From NCBI RefSeq assembly GCF_019145375.1, contig NZ_JAHSTX010000001.1, positions 2,641,001 through 2,705,000 of the forward strand: a stretch of 64,000 nucleotides of DNA. The letters run 5' to 3'. This document shows, one piece after another, positions 25,939 through 34,771 of this stretch. Under the pieces are notes generated by a model. It was given only the letters and a program-made list of their open reading frames with translations, made no database searches and was not told where the DNA came from. The stretch comes from Pseudomonas triticicola. Its GTDB lineage: Bacteria > Pseudomonadota > Gammaproteobacteria > Pseudomonadales > Pseudomonadaceae. Position 1 is the first letter of the stretch. The number at the start of each line of letters is the position of its first letter. The position numbers and the translations under genes were made by a program.

Positions 25939-27848
25939 TACTCGCCTCCCTTATGGACTGCCAAATGCTGTTTCGGAGTTAGCAACCGCAGGTTGTCAAT
26001 ATCGTACAACTGCCCACCATCCGATAACGATGAGACGTGGTGCAACTCAAACTTCACTCGTTTACCAACCCGATCGCCCGCTTTCACATACGGTGATCGG
26101 CCTTTGCTCATTGCACTGAGACTACCTGGATCAAACGACATCGCCAGTTCCGCATCAGCGGCCACCGCTTTCCAGAAAGTCTCCCTGAATGCCCTGAAAT
26201 CCTTGAAACTCTTGCCTCGCAATTGATCTGCAATTTTTGAGGGAATTGCCGCCCCCTCACCTTGCGTAGCCGCCTCCAGCCATCCACCCGCAACCGGCGC
26301 TCCATGACCACTCGCCACCCCTGGATCATTGCGTCGATCCCGGAACATGACGTACTGCGGTGGCAGGCCCGATTCCGACGGGAAGACCAGAATGAAGTCG
26401 TCGAAACGAATGTTGCCCCGCCCTGGGTAAGCGTCGATCCGTCCTTCAATCGGCACGAGGTTGCCGCCGATATATCGCGGTGGGGACGGATTCTCGATGG
26501 GGAATAGCGTTGAACTGTCTGCCGGCGTTACTGCGGGAGTCCAGACCGCGGTTGTCGGCGGGATGTCAGTGAGGGTCGCGCTGTAAGTGTTGTTCCCTGC
26601 GTTGAAACCAGCTGCAACCACGCGAACGCCGGAAGGCCGTTTTGTCCCCGCTACCGGAACGACAAGCAGTTCGGCGAGAGCGCCCGTCAGCGGCCGGGCG
26701 CTCAAACGCACCGGCAGATTCAGTCGTGCCCTTTCGCTTGCCAGCCTGTCCAGATCAGGCAGTTGACCGGGCAGCAGATCTGCCAGTGGGAGGCTGAGCA
26801 GAAAGCGTTCAGGCAATTCCCCATTGCCCAACACCGGGGAGTAGACAAACGCACTTACCCCCACCATCAGACCGGACGCCGTGCCAGCAGCCAGCCCCGA
26901 TAAACCGGCCACCGCCGAGCGAATCGAGGCGGAAAAACCCGCCATCAGGTTGTCGGCAATCGCGACCGCACCAGCGGACGTCGCAAATACCAGTTGGGCG
27001 TGGCTGGTATTGCCCTGAAAGCGCAACAGGCTACTGTGCCCACCGGAGGTGTCCTGCCGGCGCTTTTCCTCAGCAACCCTGCGTGCTTCGGCTTCAGCCT
27101 CAAGCGCTGCCTGTTCCTCGGCACGCTTGCGTTCTAGTGCCTCAGCCGCCAAACGGGCATGTTCCTCTTCGAGCCGCCTGAGTTCATCGGCGGCGGCCTG
27201 CCGCGCCAGCTCCTCCGCCAGCCGCCGCGCTTGCTCCTGAGCAACGCGGGCCTGTTCCTGTGCAACCTGCCTGGCGTGTTCCGCCGCCAACCGCGCCTGC
27301 TCCTGAGCGATCCGCTCGGCTTCCTGCGCTTGCACCACGGCAATCATGCCCTTGACCGTGGCCGACTGGCTGTTCAACACGCCAATGCCTTCAACCAGTA
27401 ACTTGGCGTTGAACAAGGCGCTATAGGCCTGCCGTACGCTGACGCTGGCGCTTCGCCGATTGACTTGCGGTAAACGACCTCCGTTGAAGAAAGTTTCAAC
27501 CTGGGCGTGGCCAAAACGTTCGATGGCCACGTCCTTGGCCACCAAAAGCGCACCAAACTTCCTGGCGATCAGGGAATCCCTGAATCGCATCTCCCGCGCC
27601 AGCGCATCCAAAGGCGGCAATACACTTTGGTCGCCTGCTGCCCGCACTTCTGCCAGTTCATGTTCGATGACTTGAGCAATATTTCTGGAAGTATCTTTGT
27701 AGATACTTTCCATATCGAGTATGTCACCCAACGGCGCAAAGTTAATGCCTGGTCCCGAGCCGTCCCCTGCACCTAAGTAATGTAAATATTCATCTTGTTT
27801 ATCCGGACGCACAACAATCGGCGGAAGCGTTATTCCATTACGCTGCAT
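25938..27848 (-). CDS. S-type pyocin with colicin E9-like HNH DNase domain
   Basis: A 636-residue bacteriocin that kills related strains by cutting DNA. Residues 1-170 should hold receptor-binding functions. Residues ~180-265 are a long alanine/glutamate/arginine coiled coil built from repeats like A-Q-E-Q-A-R. Residues ~370-500 match the S-type pyocin translocation domain. The C-terminal ~130 residues align with the colicin E9 DNase: F-K-D-F-R-A-F-R near 545 and the H-H-x14-N-x8-H-x3-H metal finger ending V-H-K-G. ATG at 27848 follows GGAGG. No lysis gene is adjacent. A clear PrtN or LexA control site was not found. Confidence 0.93.
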   Translation of the reverse strand: MQRNGITLPPIVVRPDKQDEYLHYLGAGDGSGPGINFAPLGDILDMESIYKDTSRNIAQVIEHELAEVRAAGDQSVLPPLDALAREMRFRDSLIARKFGALLVAKDVAIERFGHAQVETFFNGGRLPQVNRRSASVSVRQAYSALFNAKLLVEGIGVLNSQSATVKGMIAVVQAQEAERIAQEQARLAAEHARQVAQEQARVAQEQARRLAEELARQAAADELRRLEEEHARLAAEALERKRAEEQAALEAEAEARRVAEEKRRQDTSGGHSSLLRFQGNTSHAQLVFATSAGAVAIADNLMAGFSASIRSAVAGLSGLAAGTASGLMVGVSAFVYSPVLGNGELPERFLLSLPLADLLPGQLPDLDRLASERARLNLPVRLSARPLTGALAELLVVPVAGTKRPSGVRVVAAGFNAGNNTYSATLTDIPPTTAVWTPAVTPADSSTLFPIENPSPPRYIGGNLVPIEGRIDAYPGRGNIRFDDFILVFPSESGLPPQYVMFRDRRNDPGVASGHGAPVAGGWLEAATQGEGAAIPSKIADQLRGKSFKDFRAFRETFWKAVAADAELAMSFDPGSLSAMSKGRSPYVKAGDRVGKRVKFELHHVSSLSDGGQLYDIDNLRLLTPKQHLAVHKGGE

Positions 27849-28152
27849 TTATAAGTCCTCCATGGACAATAGTTTTGTCGCACTGACCCGTTATCCTCAA
27901 ACAGCCAATAACGTGACCGGTACCTGGAGAAATTTATGGAGATAGATGTTGTGCGGTGCGGTACATGGTTATCGCCCGCGTTTTATCTGTCACGCCGGAC
28001 GGAACTGATAAAGCGGTAGGAGTTTTCGCTGATAACTTATGCTCAAACGTAAATCTGTCGGAGCGCATAGCGTTTTCCGGACCCGATCGCACTTGCGTGC
28101 AAAGCCTTTGTCACAGGCAAGGAAGCCAACAACAATAATCAAGGAGAAGCCC
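27849..28152. other. Divergent gap between pyocin and amidohydrolase genes
   Basis: 304 bases with no convincing gene. It must hold both promoters. An ATTGGCTGTT sequence on the minus strand resembles one half of a pyocin P-box, but a full repeat array is not evident. Confidence 0.5.
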
Positions 28153-29487
28153 ATGCAACTGACGCGCATTGCCCAGGCCCTATTGCTCACCCTGGTCGCC
28201 AGCCACGCCAGCGCCGCGACGATGGACAGCGCCCGCGCACGCATCGCCGAGCAGGCGCAGAAGCTCGAACCGGAGCTGCTGGAAACTCGCCGCGACCTTC
28301 ACGCTCATCCAGAACTTGGCAACACTGAAAAACGCACCTCTGAACTGGTCGCCAAACAGCTGCAAGCCATGGGCCTGGAAGTGAAAACCGGCGTCGCCCG
28401 CACCGGCGTAGTCGCCATTCTCAAAGGCGCCCTGCCCGGCCCGACCGTCGCCCTGCGCGCCGACATGGACGCGCTGCCGGTCAAGGAAGGCTCCGACTTG
28501 CCGTTCGCTTCGAAAGCCAAAGGCACGTATCTCGACAAGGAAGTCGACGTCATGCACGCCTGCGGCCACGACGCCCACACCGCAATCCTGCTCAGCGCAG
28601 CGAAAATTCTGACCGGCATGCGCGACACCCTGCCCGGCACCGTGGTGTTCTACTTCCAGCCCGCCGAGGAAGGTCCGAGCGATTTTATTCCCGACGGCAA
28701 AAATACCTGGGGCGCGAAGATGATGGTCGAGGAAGGCGTGATGAAATCGCCGAAACCCGACGCGGTGTTCGGCCTGCACGTCTGGGCCGGCGTCCCCGCC
28801 CGCCAGATCGCCTACCGCCCCGGCCCGACCCTGGCCAGCTCTGACGACCTGCGCATCAAGATCCACGGCAAACAAACCCACGCCGGCCGCCCCTGGGACG
28901 GCATCGACCCGATCACCGTCGGCGCCCAAACCATCGTCGGCCTGCAAACCGTGGTCAGCCGCCGCACCGACATTTCCTCTTACCCGTCAGTCGTCAGCAT
29001 CGGCACCATCAACGGCGGCACCCGCTACAACATCATCCCCGAATCGCTCGACATGGCCGGCACCATCCGCTCCTACGACTACGGCATCCGCCAGAAACTG
29101 CACAGCGACGTGCGCCAGACCATCGAGAAAATAGCGGAAAGCGGCGGCGCGAAGGCCGACGTCACCATCATCGAAAAATACGACCCGACGATTAACAACC
29201 CGGCACTGACCGAAAAAATGCTGCCGACGTTGAAGTGGGCTGCCAAGGATGACGTGGTGCAGGGACCGCTGGTGGGTGGGGCGGAAGATTTCTCGTTCTT
29301 CGCCAAAGAAGCGCCGGGGTTGTTTGTGTTTCTTGGGGTGACGCCGCAGGATCAGGACATGAGCAAAGCTGCACCGAATCATAATCCGGGGTTCTTCGTC
29401 GATGAGTCGGCGTTAGTGGTCGGGGTGAGGACATTGGCTTCGTTGGCGTCGGATTATTTGTATGGGAATGCGGGGGTGGGCAAGTAA
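28153..29487 (+). CDS. Exported M20-family amidohydrolase
   Basis: A 444-residue zinc peptidase-fold hydrolase (M20D, related to hippurate/N-acyl-amino-acid and IAA-amino-acid hydrolases). A signal peptide ends near A-S-A-A, so it acts in the periplasm. Motifs are R-R-D-L-H-A-H-P-E-L-G near residue 39, D-M-D-A-L-P near 108, H-A-C-G-H-D-A-H-T near 137 and P-A-E-E-G near 172, supplying metal ligands and the catalytic glutamate. ATG 28153 with AAGGAGAAG is chosen over an upstream in-frame ATG at 28039 that would place the signal peptide internally. Natural substrate unknown. Confidence 0.9.
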   Translation: MQLTRIAQALLLTLVASHASAATMDSARARIAEQAQKLEPELLETRRDLHAHPELGNTEKRTSELVAKQLQAMGLEVKTGVARTGVVAILKGALPGPTVALRADMDALPVKEGSDLPFASKAKGTYLDKEVDVMHACGHDAHTAILLSAAKILTGMRDTLPGTVVFYFQPAEEGPSDFIPDGKNTWGAKMMVEEGVMKSPKPDAVFGLHVWAGVPARQIAYRPGPTLASSDDLRIKIHGKQTHAGRPWDGIDPITVGAQTIVGLQTVVSRRTDISSYPSVVSIGTINGGTRYNIIPESLDMAGTIRSYDYGIRQKLHSDVRQTIEKIAESGGAKADVTIIEKYDPTINNPALTEKMLPTLKWAAKDDVVQGPLVGGAEDFSFFAKEAPGLFVFLGVTPQDQDMSKAAPNHNPGFFVDESALVVGVRTLASLASDYLYGNAGVGK

Positions 29488-29520
29488 ATCCCAGGTGGCT
29501 GGAATCCTGAAGATCAAAAG

Positions 29521-29670
29521 CCCCTCACCCTAGCCCTCTCCCGGAGGGAGAGGGGACTGACCGCGGTGATCGCCAGAGCTTCGCCGTCCTGAAATATCGA
29601 GTCGAACTCAGGTTTTGAACGGCCCACAAATCGGCCCCCTCTCCAGGGGGAGAGGGCTGGGGTGAGGGGA
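29521..29670. repeat. CCCCTCACCCTAGCCCTCTC inverted repeat
   Basis: CCCCTCACCCTAGCCCTCTC at the left end and GAGAGGGCTGGGGTGAGGGG at the right end are inverse copies about 110 bases apart. Each end also contains its own short hairpin. This class is a frequent intergenic repeat in Pseudomonas. Confidence 0.82.
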
Positions 29671-29699
29671 AGCCACACCACAAAACCAAAGCCAACCAC

Positions 29700-30066
29700 C
29701 CGCTTCTAACCACTCAACAATGAGCGCAAGCTTGAGTGCCCTTGATCTTGATCTTGCCTAACCAGCGACATCGGAAGGCTGAGTGGAGGGATCGATCCGG
29801 GCGTGGGAGCGCAGCGACCGTCTGGCGCAGCCAGACACAGCGCAAGGAGGTGCAGCGAAGCAAACCGTAACCGCTGCGCCCGGATCGGTCCCGGAGCGAA
29901 GGGACCCGAGCCTGCGAGGGCCGAACACAGGAGCAAAGCCTTTTGGTTCCTTTTTGGCGTTTGAAAAAGGGACTCGCCGTAAGGGCGAAACCGCCATCAG
30001 CACCACCCGAAGCAACGGATAAACACCCGAAAACAACCAGAACCTGGTCGGCCCAGAGGCCGCCAA
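29700..30066. other. Noncoding repeat-like stretch before the GntR-type gene
   Basis: About 370 bases with open frames on several strands but no ribosome binding site, codon bias or recognisable protein. The central part (G-rich, containing GGAGCGAAGGGACCCGAGCC and GTAAGGGCGAAACCGCCATC) resembles, from memory, a dispersed Pseudomonas intergenic sequence that is often mis-annotated as a small protein. Confidence 0.5.
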
Positions 30067-30069
30067 GGA

Positions 30070-30783
30070 TCAAACCACATCAACCCCTACGTGAATCGCA
30101 TCATGCCGCCAAAACTCCAGATCACAATCAATCAACCGCCCATGCTGATCATAATTGACCCGAGCAATCCTCAGTCCCGGACTCCCCACCGACACCCGTA
30201 AAGCCGCCGCCGCATCGACAGATAAAGACGTAGGCACGATCTCGAACCGCACCCGCCCATAGTGCAAATCGAAATGCCGCGCATACAACTCGGTGATCGA
30301 CTGATTCAAATCGAAATCAAGAATCCCCGGAAAAAACTGCGGATTCAGATAGTGCTCCACATACAACACCAGTCGCCCATCAATGCGCCGCGAGCGGCAA
30401 ATCTGAATCACGCTCGACAACGCCGGCAACTGCAACCACGCACACACCGCCGCCGAAGCCGGCTGCAACCGCGCCGAAATCACCTCGGTCGAAGGTTCGC
30501 GCCCCTGCGCACTGACCATGGCGTGAAAGTGACTGCGCTGCATCAGGTTGTACGCCAGACGCGGCGGCGACACGAACCAGCCGCGCCGCTCCTCACGGTA
30601 AATCTGCCCCTGCGCCTCAAGCTGCAACAGCGCTTCACGCACAGTGATCCGCGTCGTCCCGAACAACTCGCTCAGCTTGCGTTCAGCGGGCAACTTGCTC
30701 CCGGCCGCCAGCAAACCGTGATCGATCTGCTCCTGCAGCACCTGGCCAATCGCTGTCACCGCTTTCGTTGCCTCATCGCGCAT
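30070..30783 (-). CDS. GntR/HutC-family (UTRA) transcriptional regulator
   Basis: A 237-residue regulator. Residues ~10-75 form the GntR winged helix (L-P-A-E-R-K-L-S-E-L-F and T-R-I-T-V-R-E-A-L-L-Q-L). Residues ~90-235 form a UTRA ligand domain, as in PhnF/PhnR. It is divergent from the ABC-phosphatase operon and an operator-like TGGACTAGACCA lies 15 bases before its start, so it is probably autoregulated and represses the operon. A TTG immediately precedes the ATG used here. The effector could be the transported phosphorus compound, which is inference. Confidence 0.9.
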   Translation of the reverse strand: MRDEATKAVTAIGQVLQEQIDHGLLAAGSKLPAERKLSELFGTTRITVREALLQLEAQGQIYREERRGWFVSPPRLAYNLMQRSHFHAMVSAQGREPSTEVISARLQPASAAVCAWLQLPALSSVIQICRSRRIDGRLVLYVEHYLNPQFFPGILDFDLNQSITELYARHFDLHYGRVRFEIVPTSLSVDAAAALRVSVGSPGLRIARVNYDQHGRLIDCDLEFWRHDAIHVGVDVV

Positions 30784-30797
30784 CAACGTTACCTATC

Positions 30798-30809
30798 TGG
30801 ACTAGACCA
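30798..30809. promoter_or_regulatory. Putative UTRA-regulator operator TGGACTAGACCA
   Basis: A near-palindrome of the TGG-N6-CCA form used by PhnF/HutC-type regulators, 15 bases upstream of the regulator start. Confidence 0.6.
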
Positions 30810-31076
30810 GCACTGTTTCGGGGCAAATCCGAACGCCGATCAAAGCGCCTTCGTATGTTGCAAGCCTAGGCAGTGCAGATGACCGACAGATGACAAAACT
30901 ACCGAACGGTCGCTTTCACGGCTTGCAATACATCGGCCAAGTCCCCTGCTCCACGGGCTTTTGAGCATGGTCTACGCTGATCTGGCACCTTCCTGACAAT
31001 GGATGATAAAAGATCAGCCACGAGGCCATCGACATCAAAATGTCATCCAGCCGACCTAAATTGGCTCAGGTATTGC

Positions 31077-31088
31077 TGACCTAGACCA
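31077..31088. promoter_or_regulatory. Putative UTRA-regulator operator TGACCTAGACCA
   Basis: Matches the 30798 box in ten of twelve positions, including the shared CTAGACCA half. It lies 46 bases upstream of the binding-protein ATG. Confidence 0.6.
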
Positions 31089-31134
31089 ACACCAACCGCA
31101 ATCGCAGCGTTGAACACGACCAAGGAGCTTCGGA

Positions 31135-32202
31135 ATGAAACAGCTTTTCCTGGCAACACTGTTAGGCTCGACCATCGCTATGTGCACCGCCGCCATGGCG
31201 GCCGGCACCGATCTGAAAACCCTCGAAGCCGCTGCGAAGGCGGAAGGCGCCGTGAACAGCGTCGGCATGCCCGATGACTGGGCCAACTGGAAAGGCACCT
31301 GGGAAGATCTGGCCAAGAAATACGGCCTGAAACACATCGACACCGACATGAGCTCGGCCCAGGAGATCGCCAAGTTCGCTGCTGAAAAAGACAACGCCAC
31401 CGCTGATATCGGCGACGTCGGTGCCGCCTTCGGCCCGATCGCGGTCAAGCAAGGCGTGGTGCAACCGTACAAACCAAGCACCTGGGATCAGGTGCCGGAC
31501 TGGGCCAAGGACAAGGACGGCAACTGGGCACTGGCATACACCGGCACCATCGCCTTCATCGTCAACAAGAAGCTGCTGCACGGCTCCGACGTACCGACCA
31601 AATGGGCTGACCTGAAAACCGGTAAATACAAAGTCTCCATCGGCGATGTAAGCACCGCCGCCCAGGCTGCCAACGGTGTCCTCGCTGCCGCACTGGCCAA
31701 TGGCGGTGACGAGAAAAACATCAAGCCTGCCCTGCTGTTGTTCGCCGATCTAGCCAAACAGGGTCGTCTGTCGATGGCCAACCCGACCATCGCCACCATG
31801 GAAAAAGGCGAGATCGAAGTCGGCGTGGTATGGGACTTCAATGGTCTGAGCTACAAGGCCAAGATGGCCAACCCGGATGATTACGCAGTGCTGATTCCAT
31901 CGGACGGCTCGGTGATTTCCGGCTACACCACGATCATCAACAAGTACGCGAAAAACCCCAACGCCGCCAAACTGACCCGCGAATACATCTTCAGCGACGC
32001 CGGCCAGACCAACCTCGCCCGCGGCAACGCCCGGCCGATCCGCGCCGAACACCTGCAACTGCCGGAAGACGTGAAAGCCAAACTGCTGCCAAACGAGCAG
32101 TACAAGAAGGTCACGCCGGTCAAGGACGCCGAGGCGTGGGAAAAGACCTCCAAAGCCCTGCCACAGCAGTGGAACGAAGAAGTCATCGTCGAGATGAAGT
32201 AA
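31135..32202 (+). CDS. Periplasmic ABC substrate-binding protein (PhnS/AfuA-like)
   Basis: A 355-residue exported protein with a signal peptide ending near A-M-A-A. The fold class is that of extracellular solute-binding proteins related to iron(III), polyamine and 2-aminoethylphosphonate binders. Recognisable pieces are D-I-G-D-V-G-A-A near 87 and Y-T-G-T-I-A-F-I-V-N near 136. AAGGAG precedes the ATG. It is the first gene of an operon with a phosphatase-like enzyme, two permeases and an ATPase. Ligand is inferred to be an organic phosphorus compound from that context. Confidence 0.88.
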   Translation: MKQLFLATLLGSTIAMCTAAMAAGTDLKTLEAAAKAEGAVNSVGMPDDWANWKGTWEDLAKKYGLKHIDTDMSSAQEIAKFAAEKDNATADIGDVGAAFGPIAVKQGVVQPYKPSTWDQVPDWAKDKDGNWALAYTGTIAFIVNKKLLHGSDVPTKWADLKTGKYKVSIGDVSTAAQAANGVLAAALANGGDEKNIKPALLLFADLAKQGRLSMANPTIATMEKGEIEVGVVWDFNGLSYKAKMANPDDYAVLIPSDGSVISGYTTIINKYAKNPNAAKLTREYIFSDAGQTNLARGNARPIRAEHLQLPEDVKAKLLPNEQYKKVTPVKDAEAWEKTSKALPQQWNEEVIVEMK

Positions 32203-32211
32203 TCCTTCATC

Positions 32212-32297
32212 TGTAGGAGCTGCCGAAGGCTGCGATCTTTTGATCTTGCCCTTTAAAAGCAACATCAAAAGATCGCAGCCTCCGGCAGCTCCTACAC
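32212..32297. repeat. TGTAGGAGCTGCCGAAGGC-class inverted repeat inside the ABC operon
   Basis: TGTAGGAGCTGCCGAAGGCT at the left end pairs with AGCCTCCGGCAGCTCCTACA at the right end (one mismatch). It separates the binding-protein gene from the rest of the operon and could stabilise the upstream message. Confidence 0.9.
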
Positions 32298-32335
32298 AGA
32301 TTGGTTCCAGATTTGCTTTCGGAGTTCTCGCCCAT

Positions 32336-33142
32336 ATGAAGCACACCGTCATCCTTGTCGTGCTCGACGGCCTCAACTACGAGGTTGCGTGTTACGCCAT
32401 GGGGCATCTGCAGGCTTATGTTGGCGCAGGACGCGCGGCGCTCTATCAACTGGAGTGCGAACTGCCGGCCCTGTCCCGACCGCTTTACGAATGTATTCTC
32501 ACCGGCGTGCCGCCGATCGACAGCGGCATCGTCCACAACAATGTCTCGCGCTTGTCCAACCAGCGCAGCATCTATCACTACGCCCGCGATGCCGGATTGA
32601 AAACCGCCGCTGCGGCGTATCACTGGGTCAGCGAGTTGTATAACCGCTCACCGTTCGTGGCTGCGCGCGACCGCCACACCAACGATCCGACGCTGCCGAT
32701 CCAATACGGTCACTTCTACTGGAACGATCATTATCCGGATTCGCACCTGTTCGCCGACGCCGAAAGCCTGCGCCTGCGCCACGCGCCGGATTTCCTCCTG
32801 ATCCACCCGATGAACATCGACGACGCCGGGCACAAGCACGGCCTCGACAGCTCGCAATACCGCAACAGCGCGCGCTCGGCTGACGTCATCCTCGCCGACT
32901 ATCTGCAGAGCTGGCTCGACGCTGGTTATCAGGTATTGGTGACCGCCGACCACGGTATGAACAACGATCGTTCGCACAACGGCCTGCTGGCGGAAGAACG
33001 TCAGGTGCCGCTGTTCGTCCTCGGTGAGGCGTTCAGCCTCAACCCTGACGCCACGCCGACGCAGACCGAGCTCTGCGGCACAATTTGCGAACTGCTCGGC
33101 GTACCCCACGACAAACCTGTGTGCCGGGAGCTGCTCAAGTGA
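32336..33142 (+). CDS. Alkaline-phosphatase-superfamily phosphohydrolase
   Basis: A 268-residue metal-dependent hydrolase of the nucleotide pyrophosphatase/phosphodiesterase/phosphonoacetate hydrolase group. D11 in V-L-D-G-L-N, a likely nucleophile S47 in A-L-S-R-P, the H-P-M-N-I-D-D-A-G-H-K-H-G cluster (157-169) and T-A-D-H-G-M-N (203-209) supply the expected two-metal site. There is no signal peptide, so it should act on substrate already imported. ATG 32336 follows CGGAG; an in-frame start at 32240 lies in the repeat and is rejected. The stop overlaps the next gene. Its exact substrate (phosphonate, phosphodiester or phosphomonoester) is not readable. Confidence 0.85.
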   Translation: MKHTVILVVLDGLNYEVACYAMGHLQAYVGAGRAALYQLECELPALSRPLYECILTGVPPIDSGIVHNNVSRLSNQRSIYHYARDAGLKTAAAAYHWVSELYNRSPFVAARDRHTNDPTLPIQYGHFYWNDHYPDSHLFADAESLRLRHAPDFLLIHPMNIDDAGHKHGLDSSQYRNSARSADVILADYLQSWLDAGYQVLVTADHGMNNDRSHNGLLAEERQVPLFVLGEAFSLNPDATPTQTELCGTICELLGVPHDKPVCRELLK

Positions 33143-33984
33143 ATGCCATGAATCGCGGCAAATGGCTCGCGGCGCTGTGTCTGGTGCCCTTCGCGCTGTT
33201 CTTTATCGTCTTCGAAATCGCCCCGCTGGTCTGGGTGATGATCAACAGCCTGCAATCGGAAGAGTCCGGCTGGGGCCTGGCCAACTTCAGCAAGATCTTC
33301 GGTTCGAAGTTCTATCGGCAGGCGATCCAGTACAGCCTGGAGATCAGTTTCTGGTCGAGCGTATTCGGCATCATCATCGCCGTGCTCGGTGCGTACTCGT
33401 TGCGTCGAGTGGATTCGAAGCTGCGCAACTTCGTGAATGCCTTCGCCAACATGACCAGCAATTTCGCCGGCGTGCCGCTGGCGTTCGCCTTCATCATCCT
33501 GCTCGGTTTCAACGGCAGCATCACCATCATGCTCAAGCAGTCGGGGATCATTCAGGACTTCAATCTGTATTCGAAAACCGGCCTGATCATCCTCTACACC
33601 TACTTCCAGATCCCGCTCGGCGTGTTGCTGCTCTACCCGGCTTTCGACGCTCTGCGTGAAGACTGGCGCGAGTCCGCCGCATTGCTCGGCGCCAACGGCT
33701 GGCAGTTCTGGCGGCACATCGGCCTGCCGGTATTGACCCCTGCGTTGCTCGGCACGTTCGTGATCCTGCTGGCCAACGCCCTCGGCGCCTACGCCACGGT
33801 TTATGCGCTGACCACCGGCAACTTCAATGTTCTGCCGATCCGTATTGCGGCGATGGTCTCCGGCGACATTTCCCTTGACCCGAACCTGGCCAGCGCCCTG
33901 GCCGTGGTGCTCGTGGCGCTGATGACCATCGTCACTGTCGTGCATCAACTGCTGTTGAAGAGGAGCTACCATGTCTCGCGCTGA
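33139..33984 (+). CDS. ABC transporter permease, first subunit
   Basis: A 281-residue inner-membrane permease with six hydrophobic segments and the EAA cytoplasmic loop W-R-E-S-A-A-L-L-G-A-N-G near residue 195. GTG at 33139 overlaps the preceding stop and has GGGAG upstream; ATG at 33148 is an alternative. It is one half of the channel pair of the 31135-35757 importer and overlaps the next permease by 14 bases. Confidence 0.92.
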   Translation: MNAMNRGKWLAALCLVPFALFFIVFEIAPLVWVMINSLQSEESGWGLANFSKIFGSKFYRQAIQYSLEISFWSSVFGIIIAVLGAYSLRRVDSKLRNFVNAFANMTSNFAGVPLAFAFIILLGFNGSITIMLKQSGIIQDFNLYSKTGLIILYTYFQIPLGVLLLYPAFDALREDWRESAALLGANGWQFWRHIGLPVLTPALLGTFVILLANALGAYATVYALTTGNFNVLPIRIAAMVSGDISLDPNLASALAVVLVALMTIVTVVHQLLLKRSYHVSR

Positions 33985-34771
33985 ATCCGGGCCGGCCGGC
34001 CTCTACCACCGCGTCGTGGTTTATCTGCTGTTCGCCATTCTGCTGTTGCCGCTGCTGGGCACGCTGGTCTATTCGATCGCCAGCAGTTGGTCGGCAACGA
34101 TTCTGCCCAGCGGTTTCACCTTCAAGTGGTACATCCAGCTGTGGAGCGATCCGCGCTTTCTGCATGCATTCGGTCAGTCGCTGATCGTCTGCGTCGGCGC
34201 GCTGGTGTTATCGGTGGTGCTGATCCTGCCGTTGCTGTTCGTCGTGCATTACTACTTTCCGAAACTCGATGCGCTGATGAACATCCTCATCCTGCTGCCC
34301 TTCGCGGTGCCGCCGGTGGTGTCCTCGGTGGGTCTGTTGCAGTTGTATGGTTCCGGGCCGATGGCGATGGTCGGCACGCCGTGGATTCTGATCGGTTGCT
34401 ACTTCACCGTGGCCCTGCCGTTCATGTACCGGGCAATCACCAATAATCTGCAAGCGATCAACCTGCGAGACCTGATGGACGCCGCGCAACTGCTCGGCGC
34501 CAGCACCTTTCAGGCGGCGTTTCTGGTGGTGCTGCCGAATCTGCGCAAAGGCCTGATGGTGGCGCTGCTACTGTCGTTCTCGTTCCTCTTCGGTGAATTC
34601 GTGTTCGCCAACATCCTCGTCGGCACGCGCTACGAAACCCTGCAGGTGTACCTGAACAACATGCGTAACAGCAGCGGCCACTTCACCAGTGCGCTGGTCA
34701 TTTCGTATTTTTTTTTCGTGCTGGTCCTGACCTGGATCGCCAACATCTTGAACAAGGACAAAAGCGAATGA
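33971..34771 (+). CDS. ABC transporter permease, second subunit
   Basis: A 266-residue permease with six membrane segments and an EAA-type loop (L-M-D-A-A-Q-L-L-G-A) near residue 172. GAGGAGC precedes the ATG, which lies inside the previous gene. Its stop overlaps the ATPase start (ATGA). It completes the membrane channel of the importer. Confidence 0.93.
   Translation: MSRAESGPAGLYHRVVVYLLFAILLLPLLGTLVYSIASSWSATILPSGFTFKWYIQLWSDPRFLHAFGQSLIVCVGALVLSVVLILPLLFVVHYYFPKLDALMNILILLPFAVPPVVSSVGLLQLYGSGPMAMVGTPWILIGCYFTVALPFMYRAITNNLQAINLRDLMDAAQLLGASTFQAAFLVVLPNLRKGLMVALLLSFSFLFGEFVFANILVGTRYETLQVYLNNMRNSSGHFTSALVISYFFFVLVLTWIANILNKDKSE

Larger units (their letters stand above)
30784..31134. promoter_or_regulatory. 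Divergent promoter region of the ABC-phosphatase system
   Basis: 351 bases without a gene. It contains two matching 12-base operator-like boxes, one next to each divergent gene, and the AGGAGC ribosome binding site of the binding-protein gene. Confidence 0.65.

Noticed and set aside
27849..28152. PrtN P-box or LexA box upstream of the pyocin
   Set aside because: Only isolated ATTG-N3-TT and ATTG half-site matches were found and no CTG-N10-CAG. Not enough to call a regulatory site.
29783..30022. Possible small protein in the repeat block (79 codons) and minus-strand counterparts
   Set aside because: No ribosome binding site, several overlapping frames of equal quality and repeat-like sequence. 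Such frames are a known source of false genes.
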